DNA from: Microbacterium sp. Nx66
Lineage (GTDB): Bacteria; Actinomycetota; Actinomycetes; Actinomycetales; Microbacteriaceae
Assembly (NCBI RefSeq): GCF_904066215.1
Contig: NZ_LR880474.1
Span: forward strand, 186,001-250,000
Length of the DNA stretch: 64,000 nt
Direction of reading: 5' to 3'
In this document: positions 52,747-60,163 of the stretch, one piece after another
Position numbering within the stretch: the stretch's first letter is position 1
Layout of the letters: each line of letters begins with the position of its first letter
Notes under the pieces: model-generated
Databases searched by the model: none
What the model saw: only the letters and a program-made list of their open reading frames with translations
What the model was told of the DNA's origin: nothing
Position numbers and translations under genes: made by a program

Positions 52747-52902
52747 CTACGGGTTGCATCCTGCGGCCAAGACGTCGCTGTAACTTGCGTCAGGCCGCCA
52801 CGCGTCGAGGTTCCATGGCGCCTTGAACGAGGCGATGTCGGCGTGGCACCGAAGCTGGCTATAGAACTCGTTGCCCTCGTACGAGGGAGGGGCGCAGGTC
52901 AC
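52747..52902 (-). CDS. Possible 51-residue peptide coupled to sigma factor
   Basis: GTG 52902 overlaps the sigma-factor stop (GTGA). The frame has natural amino-acid composition, three Cys (VTCAPP, RCHAD, AGCNP) and several Trp/Tyr, with high-GC third positions. It looks like the C-terminal part of a larger secreted or membrane protein, so it may be a remnant rather than a complete gene. No family recognised. Confidence 0.4.
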   Translation of the reverse strand: MTCAPPSYEGNEFYSQLRCHADIASFKAPWNLDAWRPDASYSDVLAAGCNP

Positions 52903-54200
52903 GTCGACGCCGAGGCGATGTCGTCCGCGTGCTGGGAGTAAGACCGTCGCTCGCGTTCCGTCGGAGCGGCACGCGCGGCAGCGCGAAACGCGGAGCTCGC
53001 TTCTTCGACGCGCTTGAGGCGCTGCAGGAGATCTCCCCGAACCGCTGAGTAGAGGTGGTGTCCTCCCAGCGAGCTTTCGAGCGCCTCCGTCAGTGCGAGG
53101 GCTTCGGCCGGTCGTCCCGCGTTCGCGACGGCGACCGCACGGTTCAGGCGGACGAACGGCGACGCATCCACCTGTTCCAGCACCCCGTAGATGTCGGCGA
53201 TGCGGGCGTGGTCGATCTCGGTCCCCGGGGCGGGGCGGACGTATTCGGCCGCGACGGTGGCGCGGATGAGGTGTCGTCCGCCGTGGATGCCCGCCCGTGC
53301 CGCCTCCTCTACGGCGTTGTCGAGAAGCCGTAGCCCTTCGTCGATCTCGGAGACATCCCACAGTTCGCGATCCTGTTCATCGAACGGCACGGACAGGCCG
53401 TCGGGCGTCGTGCGTGCCGCGCGGCGGGAGTGCTGAAGGAGCAGGAGGGCGAGAAGGCCCGTGAACTCGAGTCGAGCCGGGGAGTCCGCGGGGAGCAGCT
53501 GCCGGCACAGCCGAGCAAGTCGAATGGCCTCGGCGCCGGGGTCGGGCTGGAGCGTCGGATCGGAGTAGCCGATGGTGAACAGGGCGGACAGGACCTCGCA
53601 GACGCTGGCACTTCGACTGTCGAGCTGCGCGGCATCCGGAACGCGGTACGGGATGTTCGCGTGCGCGATCTTGGCCCGCGCCCGCACGAGTCTCTTCTCC
53701 ATCGTCGCGGGTGCGACCGCGAAGATCCCGGCGAGCTGTTCGATCGACACGTTCAGGACAGTGCGGAGTGTCAGCGCCGCGCGGGCTTCCAAGGTCAACG
53801 CGGGGTGGCAGGCGGTGAAGATCAGCTTCAGCCGCTCGTCCCCGTGCGGGAACGCGTCGTCGTGGTCGTCGGCTTCTCGGGTGTTGTCGACGCCATCGTG
53901 CGGCTCGTGCTCCAGCCGGGTCACCGCCCGGCGCTCGGCGTCCGCGTGCCGGACGAGGTCGATTGCGCGGCGGCGCGCGACGGTCGTGACCCAGGCGGCG
54001 GGGTTCGCCGGAACCCCGTCGCCTGGCCACCGCTCGACCGCTCGCGTGAGAGCGTCCTGAACGGCGTCTTCCGCGAGGGTCCAGTCGTGGACTGTGCCGA
54101 TCACACTCGCGACCACGCGGCCGTACTCGATCGATGCCACGTGCCGAACGGCGGCCATGGCATCCGGAAGCGTGCCCGGCGGCCCTTCCGGCATGGTCAC
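52899..54200 (-). CDS. ECF42-type RNA polymerase sigma factor with C-terminal extension
   Basis: 433 residues, more than twice a normal ECF sigma. Region sigma-2 is at about 20-95 (DWTLAEDAVQDALTRAVERW), sigma-4 at ~120-180 (SIEQLAGIFAVAPATMEKRLVRAR). Residues ~190-425 form a helical, TPR-like DUF6596 domain (LNRAVAVANAGRPAEAL). ECF42 sigmas lack a classical anti-sigma and are encoded with DGPF/YCII proteins, as here. The start is GTG 54200; ATG 54194 is possible. Confidence 0.88.
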   Translation of the reverse strand: MTMPEGPPGTLPDAMAAVRHVASIEYGRVVASVIGTVHDWTLAEDAVQDALTRAVERWPGDGVPANPAAWVTTVARRRAIDLVRHADAERRAVTRLEHEPHDGVDNTREADDHDDAFPHGDERLKLIFTACHPALTLEARAALTLRTVLNVSIEQLAGIFAVAPATMEKRLVRARAKIAHANIPYRVPDAAQLDSRSASVCEVLSALFTIGYSDPTLQPDPGAEAIRLARLCRQLLPADSPARLEFTGLLALLLLQHSRRAARTTPDGLSVPFDEQDRELWDVSEIDEGLRLLDNAVEEAARAGIHGGRHLIRATVAAEYVRPAPGTEIDHARIADIYGVLEQVDASPFVRLNRAVAVANAGRPAEALALTEALESSLGGHHLYSAVRGDLLQRLKRVEEASSAFRAAARAAPTERERRSYSQHADDIASAST

Positions 54201-54204
54201 ATCG

Positions 54205-54537
54205 TCACCCGAGCGGCCACACGGGCCGCACCTCCACCAGGCCGAACCGGGCCATCGGGTGTGCGGCGGCGATCTCGATCGCGGCGTCGAGGTCGTCGGC
54301 GTCGATCACGTCGAACCCGGCGATCCATTCGCGGCTCTCGGTGAACGGTCCGTCGGCCACGATCCGCTCGCCGGCTCGGACGCGCACGGTCGTGGCGTCT
54401 TCGACGGGCCGCAGACGGTCGCCCAAGACGTAGGAGCCGCTGTCCTGCAGCGACGCCACCCACTCTCCGGCGTTGTCCTCGGCCTCGACGTAGGGCTCAG
54501 CGGTCGGGTCGGTGCAGATGAAAAGTACGTAGCGCAT
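54205..54537 (-). CDS. YCII-related DGPF-domain protein
   Basis: 110 residues. The signature DGPFTESREWIAGFDVID is the DGPF motif. It starts at ATG 54537 with GAGGAG and ends four bases before the sigma-factor start. ECF42 sigma factors typically sit beside, and activate, DGPF genes; the biochemical role of DGPF proteins is not settled. Confidence 0.9.
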   Translation of the reverse strand: MRYVLFICTDPTAEPYVEAEDNAGEWVASLQDSGSYVLGDRLRPVEDATTVRVRAGERIVADGPFTESREWIAGFDVIDADDLDAAIEIAAAHPMARFGLVEVRPVWPLG

Positions 54538-54786
54538 GTGTTCTCCTCAAGGTCTTTCTACATCTACTTACCCAGACGACGGACGACCACCAGCGCACAG
54601 GACACAGAACCGGGAAAAGGATCGCGTCGAAACACTGAACGCGAACGGGCGGGCCTCAGAAGTCGCCTTCGGCCACCTGGAAGCAGACCAGTCTCGACGA
54701 TGTTGTCGGCGCGCTGGTCGCCGGTGGCGCGTGGAGTTGAATGGATGAGGGCCGGCGCCACCTCCGCGACGGCAGCCCGGCTGGGA

Positions 54787-55056
54787 TCACGACATGGGTC
54801 CGGGCGGCGAGGAATGCCGGCTCGCGTTGCGATATCGCCTCATCATCGCGAAGTGCCACACGGCGGCGCCCGTCGCCGCAGTCGCTTCGAGCGCCGGAGC
54901 GAGCTGCGGCACAGAGTCCGCGCCTGCGAGCACCGCGACGAACCAGCCCCATACGCACAGGGTCGCGACGAGATGGCGGCGGGGGTGCGTGATCGTTGCG
55001 AACCACGTCGAATGCTCGACGACGAGCGGCTGCTCCGATCGCACGTCACGCACCAT
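54787..55056 (-). CDS. Two-pass membrane protein, paralogue of the frameshifted gene upstream
   Basis: 89 residues from ATG 55056 (MVRDVRSE); ATG 55071 is an alternative. The N-terminus and the GAAVWHFAMMRRY end of helix two match MRDVPR and GAAWYLHMMRRW of the neighbour, so the two are tandem paralogues. Two hydrophobic segments. The 54538-54786 region downstream shows no convincing gene. Confidence 0.55.
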   Translation of the reverse strand: MVRDVRSEQPLVVEHSTWFATITHPRRHLVATLCVWGWFVAVLAGADSVPQLAPALEATAATGAAVWHFAMMRRYRNASRHSSPPGPMS

Positions 55057-55286
55057 CGGGATTCCGGCCATTCGTCGCCCTTCGAGTTAGCCAACGCCTC
55101 ATCATGTGCAGGTACCACGCGGCACCGATCAGCGCGGTGATCACGAACAACCATGGTCCTGTAGGGGGGGTAGAGCACTGAGAGCACCGTGGCTGCTGCG
55201 ATCAGCAGGCCCATCGCGATTGTCAGCGCCCGTTCGCGCCCGCGCTCTGTGATCACTCCCCACCAGGTTCGCGGCACATCCCTCAT
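55046..55286 (-). pseudogene. Two-pass membrane protein gene with frameshift at C7/G7 run
   Basis: ATG 55286 has GGAGG nine bases upstream and reads MRDVPRTWWGVITERGR, then helix one to VLYPP. At the seven-base G run (55164-55170, plus strand) the frame breaks. One base fewer continues as PTGPWLFVITALIGAAW and MMRRWL to a stop at 55046. Real decay, phase variation or a homopolymer error in the assembly are all possible. Confidence 0.6.
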
Positions 55287-55447
55287 CTGCAGGGACCTCC
55301 ACGGTACGTGTCGACCCACCACACCAAGCCCGGAACCACATACGGCTGGGTGGCAGTGACCTGGATAGTGTCTGGGGCTGTGCTTTTGGCCGACGAACAT
55401 CGTGGCTCCCTTCTCGTGTAGCTCGGTGCGAGCGAAAGACGTATGCG

Positions 55448-56203
55448 TCAACGTCGCGAGATGCGTTGCAGGTCCGCATCGGTGACATCCTGAAAGCCGA
55501 TCGACACGGGCGCAAGGCGAGTGGTGCGTGCCTTGCCGCTGTCGTCCGTGTAGTCGATGGACGGGCTCATGACGCGGAAGTCGAAGTCTCCGTCGCACGC
55601 GAGTTCCGCTGTGACGCTGTGCGACCGGGAGTCCAGCGCGACCTCGTCTGCGTGGACGTCTGGTGAGCCCGTGTCGAAGCGCTGAACCGACGCCACAGCA
55701 TCAGGAACGGGGAAGTCGGCCGTCGTGCACCTCGACATCCCGACTACGTCCGCACCGGCGTCTTCCGAGGCGAAGTCGTCGGCCGGCGCGCCCCTCAGCG
55801 ACCAGCTGCCAACGGGAACCTGAGTGATCGTCGACGAGCCTGCGAAGACGAGGCCGACCGTGCGGAACGACAGCCCGGCGGCGGCAACGTCGACAGTGAA
55901 GGTGACGTTCCCGAGTATGACCCCGTTGGCGCCGTCTCCACGCATGACGGTGAAGTCGCCCGGCGGAATCGACAACTCGTCCGAAAGCACGATGCCGGTG
56001 AGGTCGGTCCAGATCGCGTCGTCGGGCTCGGCCACGAAGATCAGGTTGATCGGATAGGCCGCGTTGGTCGGCTGGACGATCATCGCGGATGTCCGTGCGA
56101 ACGAGGCGGTCGAATGTGGCGTTTCCCCCGGAGAGCAGGATGCCAGGGTCGCGAGGACGCTGAGGCAGAGCACCCCGACACTCCATCGCAGAAGGAGCGT
56201 CAC
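55448..56203 (-). CDS. Lipoprotein of unknown function
   Basis: 251 residues from GTG 56203, two bases from the previous stop. The lipoprotein signal ends TLAS before Cys23. The body is mostly predicted beta structure (PINLIFVAEPDD, ITQVPVGSWSLRG, HSVTAELACDGDFDF), compatible with an extracytoplasmic sandwich domain. It is translated right after the secreted protein at 56205, so the two probably act together at the cell surface. No family recognised. Confidence 0.65.
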   Translation of the reverse strand: MTLLLRWSVGVLCLSVLATLASCSPGETPHSTASFARTSAMIVQPTNAAYPINLIFVAEPDDAIWTDLTGIVLSDELSIPPGDFTVMRGDGANGVILGNVTFTVDVAAAGLSFRTVGLVFAGSSTITQVPVGSWSLRGAPADDFASEDAGADVVGMSRCTTADFPVPDAVASVQRFDTGSPDVHADEVALDSRSHSVTAELACDGDFDFRVMSPSIDYTDDSGKARTTRLAPVSIGFQDVTDADLQRISRR

Positions 56204-56204
56204 G

Positions 56205-56837
56205 TCAGCGGTAGTACACGACGAGGAACTGATCCTTGGTGGGGGAGTAAAGATCGCCGTAGGTCCAGGTCGACCCAGGGACGACCTTGCCGTTCTGGAA
56301 CCAGGTGGACTTGACCGCGTACCGATTGAAGTTGGATGCGAGCCCGAGCTTGGAGTACTTGCTGCTGTTGGCGCTGATGTTGACCGTGACACCGTAGGTC
56401 TTCGTGACGCTCGAGGAGACCCCGAGGTTGCTGGACGCCACGCCGGCGCTGACGCCCAATCCGGACGATATCGACGATGTGACGGTGGTGTCCTCCCGCC
56501 ACGAGTATCCGGTCGAACGCGCCCATGCGCCCGTGAGGTACTCGACGAACTTCTTCTGGACCAGCACGGGGCCGCTGACCTTCACGGCCTTCTTGACGGG
56601 AGCCCCACAGACGACGCAGCGGGGAGTGACGACGTTCGTGTGCCCGGATCCTTTCGTGTCGTCGGGTGGGATCGGTGAGGTCCCGGGAGTGCTGCTCAAT
56701 GTTGATGAGCTGTCGCCCTCCGCCGACTGTGCAGCCGAAGTGGCGGCAACGGCGGCTCCCGGCGATGCGACGAGCAGCGAAATCCCCGCGGCCAGCGCGA
56801 GTGCCGTCAGTGACACGCGCCTTCCGATAACGTGCAT
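56205..56837 (-). CDS. Secreted protein with Ser/Gly-rich amphipathic stretch
   Basis: 210 residues. Sec signal peptide to about residue 31 (AVAA). A Ser/Pro linker precedes a CVVC motif (Cys74, Cys77). Residues ~110-160 alternate Ser/Thr with hydrophobic residues (TSSISSGLGVSAGVASS, KTYGVTVNISANSS), a pattern seen in membrane-inserting beta-hairpins. The C-terminus ends in aromatic YYR. Ribosome site GAGGGGG. Unknown; paired with the lipoprotein gene. Confidence 0.65.
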   Translation of the reverse strand: MHVIGRRVSLTALALAAGISLLVASPGAAVAATSAAQSAEGDSSSTLSSTPGTSPIPPDDTKGSGHTNVVTPRCVVCGAPVKKAVKVSGPVLVQKKFVEYLTGAWARSTGYSWREDTTVTSSISSGLGVSAGVASSNLGVSSSVTKTYGVTVNISANSSKYSKLGLASNFNRYAVKSTWFQNGKVVPGSTWTYGDLYSPTKDQFLVVYYR

Positions 56838-56861
56838 GTTGTCCCCCTCAAGGTCGTAGCG

Positions 56862-56875
56862 ATCTGAAAACAGAT
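56862..56875. promoter_or_regulatory. Palindrome upstream of secreted-protein gene
   Basis: ATCTG-AAAA-CAGAT in an AT-rich stretch 25 bp upstream of the ATG at 56837. Candidate regulator site; no cognate regulator identified. Confidence 0.35.
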
Positions 56876-56937
56876 AACTCTCGTATGAGGACTATTGCAA
56901 TATATTCGAGGACCCCGCCGAGAAGCGGGCGGAGCGC

Positions 56938-56943
56938 TAGGAT
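56938..56943 (+). promoter_or_regulatory. -10 element of leaderless small gene
   Basis: TAGGAT ends six bases before ATG 56950. Confidence 0.5.
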
Positions 56944-56949
56944 CCAGGC

Positions 56950-57123
56950 ATGGATGCGTCGTTCTTCAGCTGGACCGGGTTCGCCATCACCGCAGCGGTC
57001 GCGGTCGTGATCCTCGTGCTCGCGTTCGTGCTCGTGCGCGGGGCGGCGCGAATGATCGCGCGTCGCCGGAGCCGTGGCCGGGGGCGCATGCCATCCGCAC
57101 CTCGCCGTCCGTCCGGACGTTGA
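56950..57123 (+). CDS. Small single-pass membrane protein (57 residues)
   Basis: MDASFFSWTGFAITAA begins a protein with one hydrophobic helix (about 11-32) followed by a very basic tail (RMIARRRSRGRGR). GC-rich third positions and an exactly placed -10 element support a real leaderless gene. Function unknown. It ends 13 bp before the stop of the convergent DUF4188 gene. Confidence 0.6.
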   Translation: MDASFFSWTGFAITAAVAVVILVLAFVLVRGAARMIARRRSRGRGRMPSAPRRPSGR

Positions 57124-57135
57124 GCGCGACCTGCC

Positions 57136-57654
57136 TCACGCCGTTGGCTTGTGCGCGGGCGCTGCCGCGGGGGCCCCTGTCTTTCCGTCCGTGAATCGCG
57201 CCTGCGCACGGTCGTGGCGTCGCGGTACGGGCACGTGTTCCGTCGCGGCCGCGAGGCCCATGCGCTTCGTCGAGACGTACACGCTCTCGGCGGTGTCGAC
57301 GAGGAAGGTCTCGTGCCAGACGCCGACCGCTCCCGGAGCCTTGCGGGCTGCGCGGTTGAAGGCGGACCACGCCGGACGATGCTGCTGGTCCGGGTTCGAG
57401 GCGTAGGCGTAGAGCTTGTCGACGGACGACCAGAACTGCACGACGTAGGGGCCGCCCGATCCGAGAAGGAGCTGGTAGCCGAGCAGTCCGGAGTCTGTCT
57501 CGGTACTGAGCTCGCGGAGCATGCGTGGCATGGCGACGAACGCCGGCAGCCACAGGTCGGGGCGCCACCGCCGGTTGATCTGCATCCCGATGTGGAACAC
57601 GACGAGCTCGCCCTCGTGGCGGTGGGTCATGCGGCCCGTGATGACTTTCGACAT
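57136..57654 (-). CDS. DUF4188 family protein
   Basis: 172 residues. The pattern VVFHIGMQINRRWRPDLWLPAFVAMPRMLREL and LLGYQLLLGSGGPYVVQFWSS is the DUF4188 (monooxygenase-like alpha/beta barrel) signature. GGAG lies five bases before the ATG. It is divergent from the MerR regulator, with two operator-like repeats between them, so it is very likely its target. Confidence 0.85.
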   Translation of the reverse strand: MSKVITGRMTHRHEGELVVFHIGMQINRRWRPDLWLPAFVAMPRMLRELSTETDSGLLGYQLLLGSGGPYVVQFWSSVDKLYAYASNPDQQHRPAWSAFNRAARKAPGAVGVWHETFLVDTAESVYVSTKRMGLAAATEHVPVPRRHDRAQARFTDGKTGAPAAAPAHKPTA

Positions 57655-57667
57655 GGCGACTCCTCGT

Positions 57668-57707
57668 ATGGATAGTGGTGCTATCCATAATGGATAGCGC
57701 TACTATC
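57668..57707. promoter_or_regulatory. Tandem inverted repeats between DUF4188 and MerR genes
   Basis: ATGGATAG-5nt-CTATCCAT (57668-57688) and GATAG-5nt-CTATC (57693-57707), centres 22 bp apart. They are probable MerR-dimer sites serving both promoters. Confidence 0.65.
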
Positions 57708-57724
57708 GAAGTCAAGAGGTGGCC

Positions 57725-58369
57725 ATGAGAATTTCTGAACTGTCAGCACAGACCGGCGTGACCGTGCCGACGATCAAGTACTACCTGCGCGAGGGGCTGC
57801 TGCCCGAGGGGGAGCGCACCTCCGCGACGCAGGCCCTGTACGGCGAGAAGCACGTCGAGCGGCTGCGCGTGATCCGGGCGCTGCTCGATGCGGGCGTGAG
57901 CATCGCTGAGACGCGACGGGTGGTCGCGGCGCTGGATGATCCGCCCGCGAACCCGCACGAGTTGCTGGGGACCGCGCATGCCGCGATCACCCCGCCGGTG
58001 GATGAGTCTTTGGACCTCGCTGGCGCCGAGGCGCTCGCCGCGCAGCTCGGGTGGAAGCCGGGGATGTGTGACCCCGCGGTGCTGCATGCGGTCTCGCGAG
58101 CGTTGCAGGGGCTGGAGCGCGTCGGGTTCACGGTGCCGGAGGCGGTGATGGCGGAGTACCTCGCGAGTGCGCGGCGGATCGCGGATGCGGAGATCGCGGG
58201 GGTGCCGGGTGAGTCTGCGGAAGCCGCGGTGCGGTACGTGGTGCTGGGGTCGGTGTTGGTGGAGCCGTTGCTGTTGGCGTTGCGGCGGGTGGCGCAGCAG
58301 GTGAGCTCGGGCGAGCGGTTTGGAGTGAAGTTCGACGAGTCCTCGACTAACCACTTGGCTTCAGTCTGA
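57725..58369 (+). CDS. MerR-family transcriptional regulator
   Basis: 214 residues from ATG 57725 (AGAGG ribosome site); GTG 57719 is the alternative. The MerR HTH is RISELSAQTGVTVPTIKYYLREGLLP, followed by a coiled-coil dimer region and a helical C-terminal domain with SSGERFGV near the end. It is divergent from the DUF4188 gene and probably controls it and itself through the repeats at 57668-57707. Confidence 0.9.
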   Translation: MRISELSAQTGVTVPTIKYYLREGLLPEGERTSATQALYGEKHVERLRVIRALLDAGVSIAETRRVVAALDDPPANPHELLGTAHAAITPPVDESLDLAGAEALAAQLGWKPGMCDPAVLHAVSRALQGLERVGFTVPEAVMAEYLASARRIADAEIAGVPGESAEAAVRYVVLGSVLVEPLLLALRRVAQQVSSGERFGVKFDESSTNHLASV

Positions 58370-58677
58370 TGGTGGTGTCTGCATCGAGCAGTGTCTGCAG
58401 TTGCTTGCGCGTCAGCCGATAGGCTGCGGACCTATGACTGCTTCCGAGGCGTGTAGCGGTCCGAAGGATCGAACGTCAACACGAGCGTTACGGATGTGCT
58501 GGAAGTCGGCCCACTGCGTTAACCGGTTCGCCCTCGAGAACCTCTGGCTCGTGACATGCCCGACGGAACCGAGCACGACCCCAGCGCCGCTAGGCTTGAC
58601 CGCACCCGGACCCGGCCGATGGTTCTGGATCATCCGCATCGAGTGACTCGATAAGCGTTCAGCCAGGGAGTGCAGAA
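58370..58677. other. 308-bp gap before the GTPase gene
   Basis: One plus-strand frame (ATG 58434 to 58646, ~70 codons) has no ribosome site or family resemblance and is not called. No tRNA, terminator or attachment repeat is evident. It marks the edge between ordinary genes and the accessory-looking block at 58.7-64 kb. Confidence 0.4.
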
Positions 58678-59340
58678 GTGCCGTTTCCGATCTTGGTTGT
58701 ACCCGTCGCGATAGCCGTTGTCGCCGTCAGCGGGGCCCTCATCACCGCGATACCGAAGATCTGGAAGATCCTCGACAAGCGCACGGTGGCGATTCTCGGC
58801 GCGCCGCAGACCGGCAAGACCGCCCTCATCAGGCTTCTCCGCGACTTCGGCGCTCCCGATGGAGCATTGCCGCACGCCGTGCCCGGCGGCGAGCGTGGTC
58901 GTTTTCCGCTCGAGATCAAAGGCAGGACGGTCGACTTCGCGGTCCCGCGAGACCTGCCCGGCAGCGATGGTCTCAATGTCGCCGGATGGAAGGACGCATT
59001 CGCGGACGCCGATCACGTCTGGTACCTCTTCCGAGCAGACCTCATCGCGAGCGGTGATCCTGAGGCGACGCAGATGATGAAGACCCACCTTGCACTGTTC
59101 AGCAGATGGCTCGGCGGGATGTCCGGCGACGCGCCGAAGATCCTGCTCGTCGGTACTTGGGCGGACGCGCATCCGGATCACGCTCGTCATCCCGCACGGG
59201 TCGCCCGAGAAGTGGAAGCCGCCGATGTCGTCAAGCTCGGGTCCGTCAAACTCGGTGGCGTTGCGGTCGTCGTCGGGAGCCTGGCCACGTCCAGAGACGC
59301 CGATAGGCTGCTCAAGGGGATCAAGAACCGTCTGCAGTAG
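58678..59340 (+). CDS. Membrane-anchored small GTPase-like protein
   Basis: 220 residues from GTG 58678 (AGGGAG site). An N-terminal membrane helix (about 5-25) precedes a P-loop NTPase domain: Walker A GAPQTGKT (41-48) and a late LLVGTWADAH that could be the base-recognition (G4-like) element. The domain is short and lacks a clear DxxG switch. It is paired with the unknown gene at 59375. Function unknown; resembles stand-alone GTPases in accessory loci. Confidence 0.65.
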   Translation: MPFPILVVPVAIAVVAVSGALITAIPKIWKILDKRTVAILGAPQTGKTALIRLLRDFGAPDGALPHAVPGGERGRFPLEIKGRTVDFAVPRDLPGSDGLNVAGWKDAFADADHVWYLFRADLIASGDPEATQMMKTHLALFSRWLGGMSGDAPKILLVGTWADAHPDHARHPARVAREVEAADVVKLGSVKLGGVAVVVGSLATSRDADRLLKGIKNRLQ

Positions 59341-59374
59341 TCGGCCCGCCCCGAACACAGAGGAGTGTGCCCGC

Positions 59375-60154
59375 GTGAAGGACATCGAGAACGGTAGATC
59401 TCCTCGATCGGTTCTGGTCGCCGAAGACGGTCTGTACTTGGACATCGCGGGAGACCCAGGCTCCGTGGCCCTGCTCGACGATCTCGATGCGATGGTCGTC
59501 CCGTATTCGGTGATGGCCGCGAGCAACGCGGCGCAGGTCAACGCTGTTCAGGAGATGCTCAGAGCCGTCGGCCAGCTCATTCCGGGAGCGCTGCTGATCA
59601 AGAACCCGTATGAGACCGACGTCTTCGAGTTCTCTGAGCATGCGCTCGAGTCGTTCGCCAGCGCGAAGTATCATCACCTCGCGAACGTCGCGAAACTTCT
59701 CGGTGCGAAAGAGGTGCAGTTCGAGGACGCGAAGATCGAGCGTCAGACCGCGGGGATCAGCGGTGGGATCAAGATGGTCATTCCCGGGTTCGGGGGCGGC
59801 GACACGGATGTCTCGAGAGAGGTGGCGCGCAAGCTCGATGATCGCCTGGAGGGTCGCTTGACCTTCGGCGGCAGCGAGCCGGATTCGGATGCTGCACTGG
59901 AATTCCTGCGCCTCCACAATCTGACGAACGATCAGCAATTGAGATCCCTCGTCGAGATGCGAACCGGCGCCAACCCGATTCAGGGATACAGGATGACGCT
60001 CAGTGGAACACGGGAGTCCGACGCCAACCTTCGGACTGCTCTGTCGATCGCCGAATCTGTGTCGGGCAAGAAGGGCGTCAGTATCGGAGCCGCGTTCACG
60101 CGTGAGGTCAAGTCGATCCGCAGCATCGAGATCACCACGAGCATCAAGTTCTGA
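59375..60154 (+). CDS. Unknown protein paired with the small GTPase
   Basis: 259 residues from GTG 59375; GAGGAG lies about ten bases upstream. No family recognised. An N-terminal alpha/beta stretch is followed by helices (SFASAKYHHLANVAKLLGAKEV) and a C-terminal half rich in alternating polar/hydrophobic strands (YRMTLSGTRESD, VSIGAAFTREVKS). No signal or membrane segment. Its position suggests a partner or effector of the GTPase. Confidence 0.6.
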   Translation: MKDIENGRSPRSVLVAEDGLYLDIAGDPGSVALLDDLDAMVVPYSVMAASNAAQVNAVQEMLRAVGQLIPGALLIKNPYETDVFEFSEHALESFASAKYHHLANVAKLLGAKEVQFEDAKIERQTAGISGGIKMVIPGFGGGDTDVSREVARKLDDRLEGRLTFGGSEPDSDAALEFLRLHNLTNDQQLRSLVEMRTGANPIQGYRMTLSGTRESDANLRTALSIAESVSGKKGVSIGAAFTREVKSIRSIEITTSIKF

Positions 60155-60163
60155 CCGCGCGCG

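Noticed and set aside
54538..54786. Small frames on both strands downstream of the membrane-protein pair
   Set aside because: Low-complexity Arg/Ser/Pro composition, no ribosome sites and no similarity to neighbours.
55287..55430. Separate peptide gene ending on the ATGA overlap with the frameshifted membrane gene
   Set aside because: The natural-looking frame has no start codon unless another frameshift is assumed near 55390. Too speculative to call.
58500..58570. tRNA-like GGTTCGCCC...GAACC string
   Set aside because: Acceptor, D and anticodon arms cannot be built around it.
58434..58646. 70-codon frame upstream of the GTPase gene
   Set aside because: No ribosome site, no exact leaderless -10 spacing, odd composition and no recognisable family.
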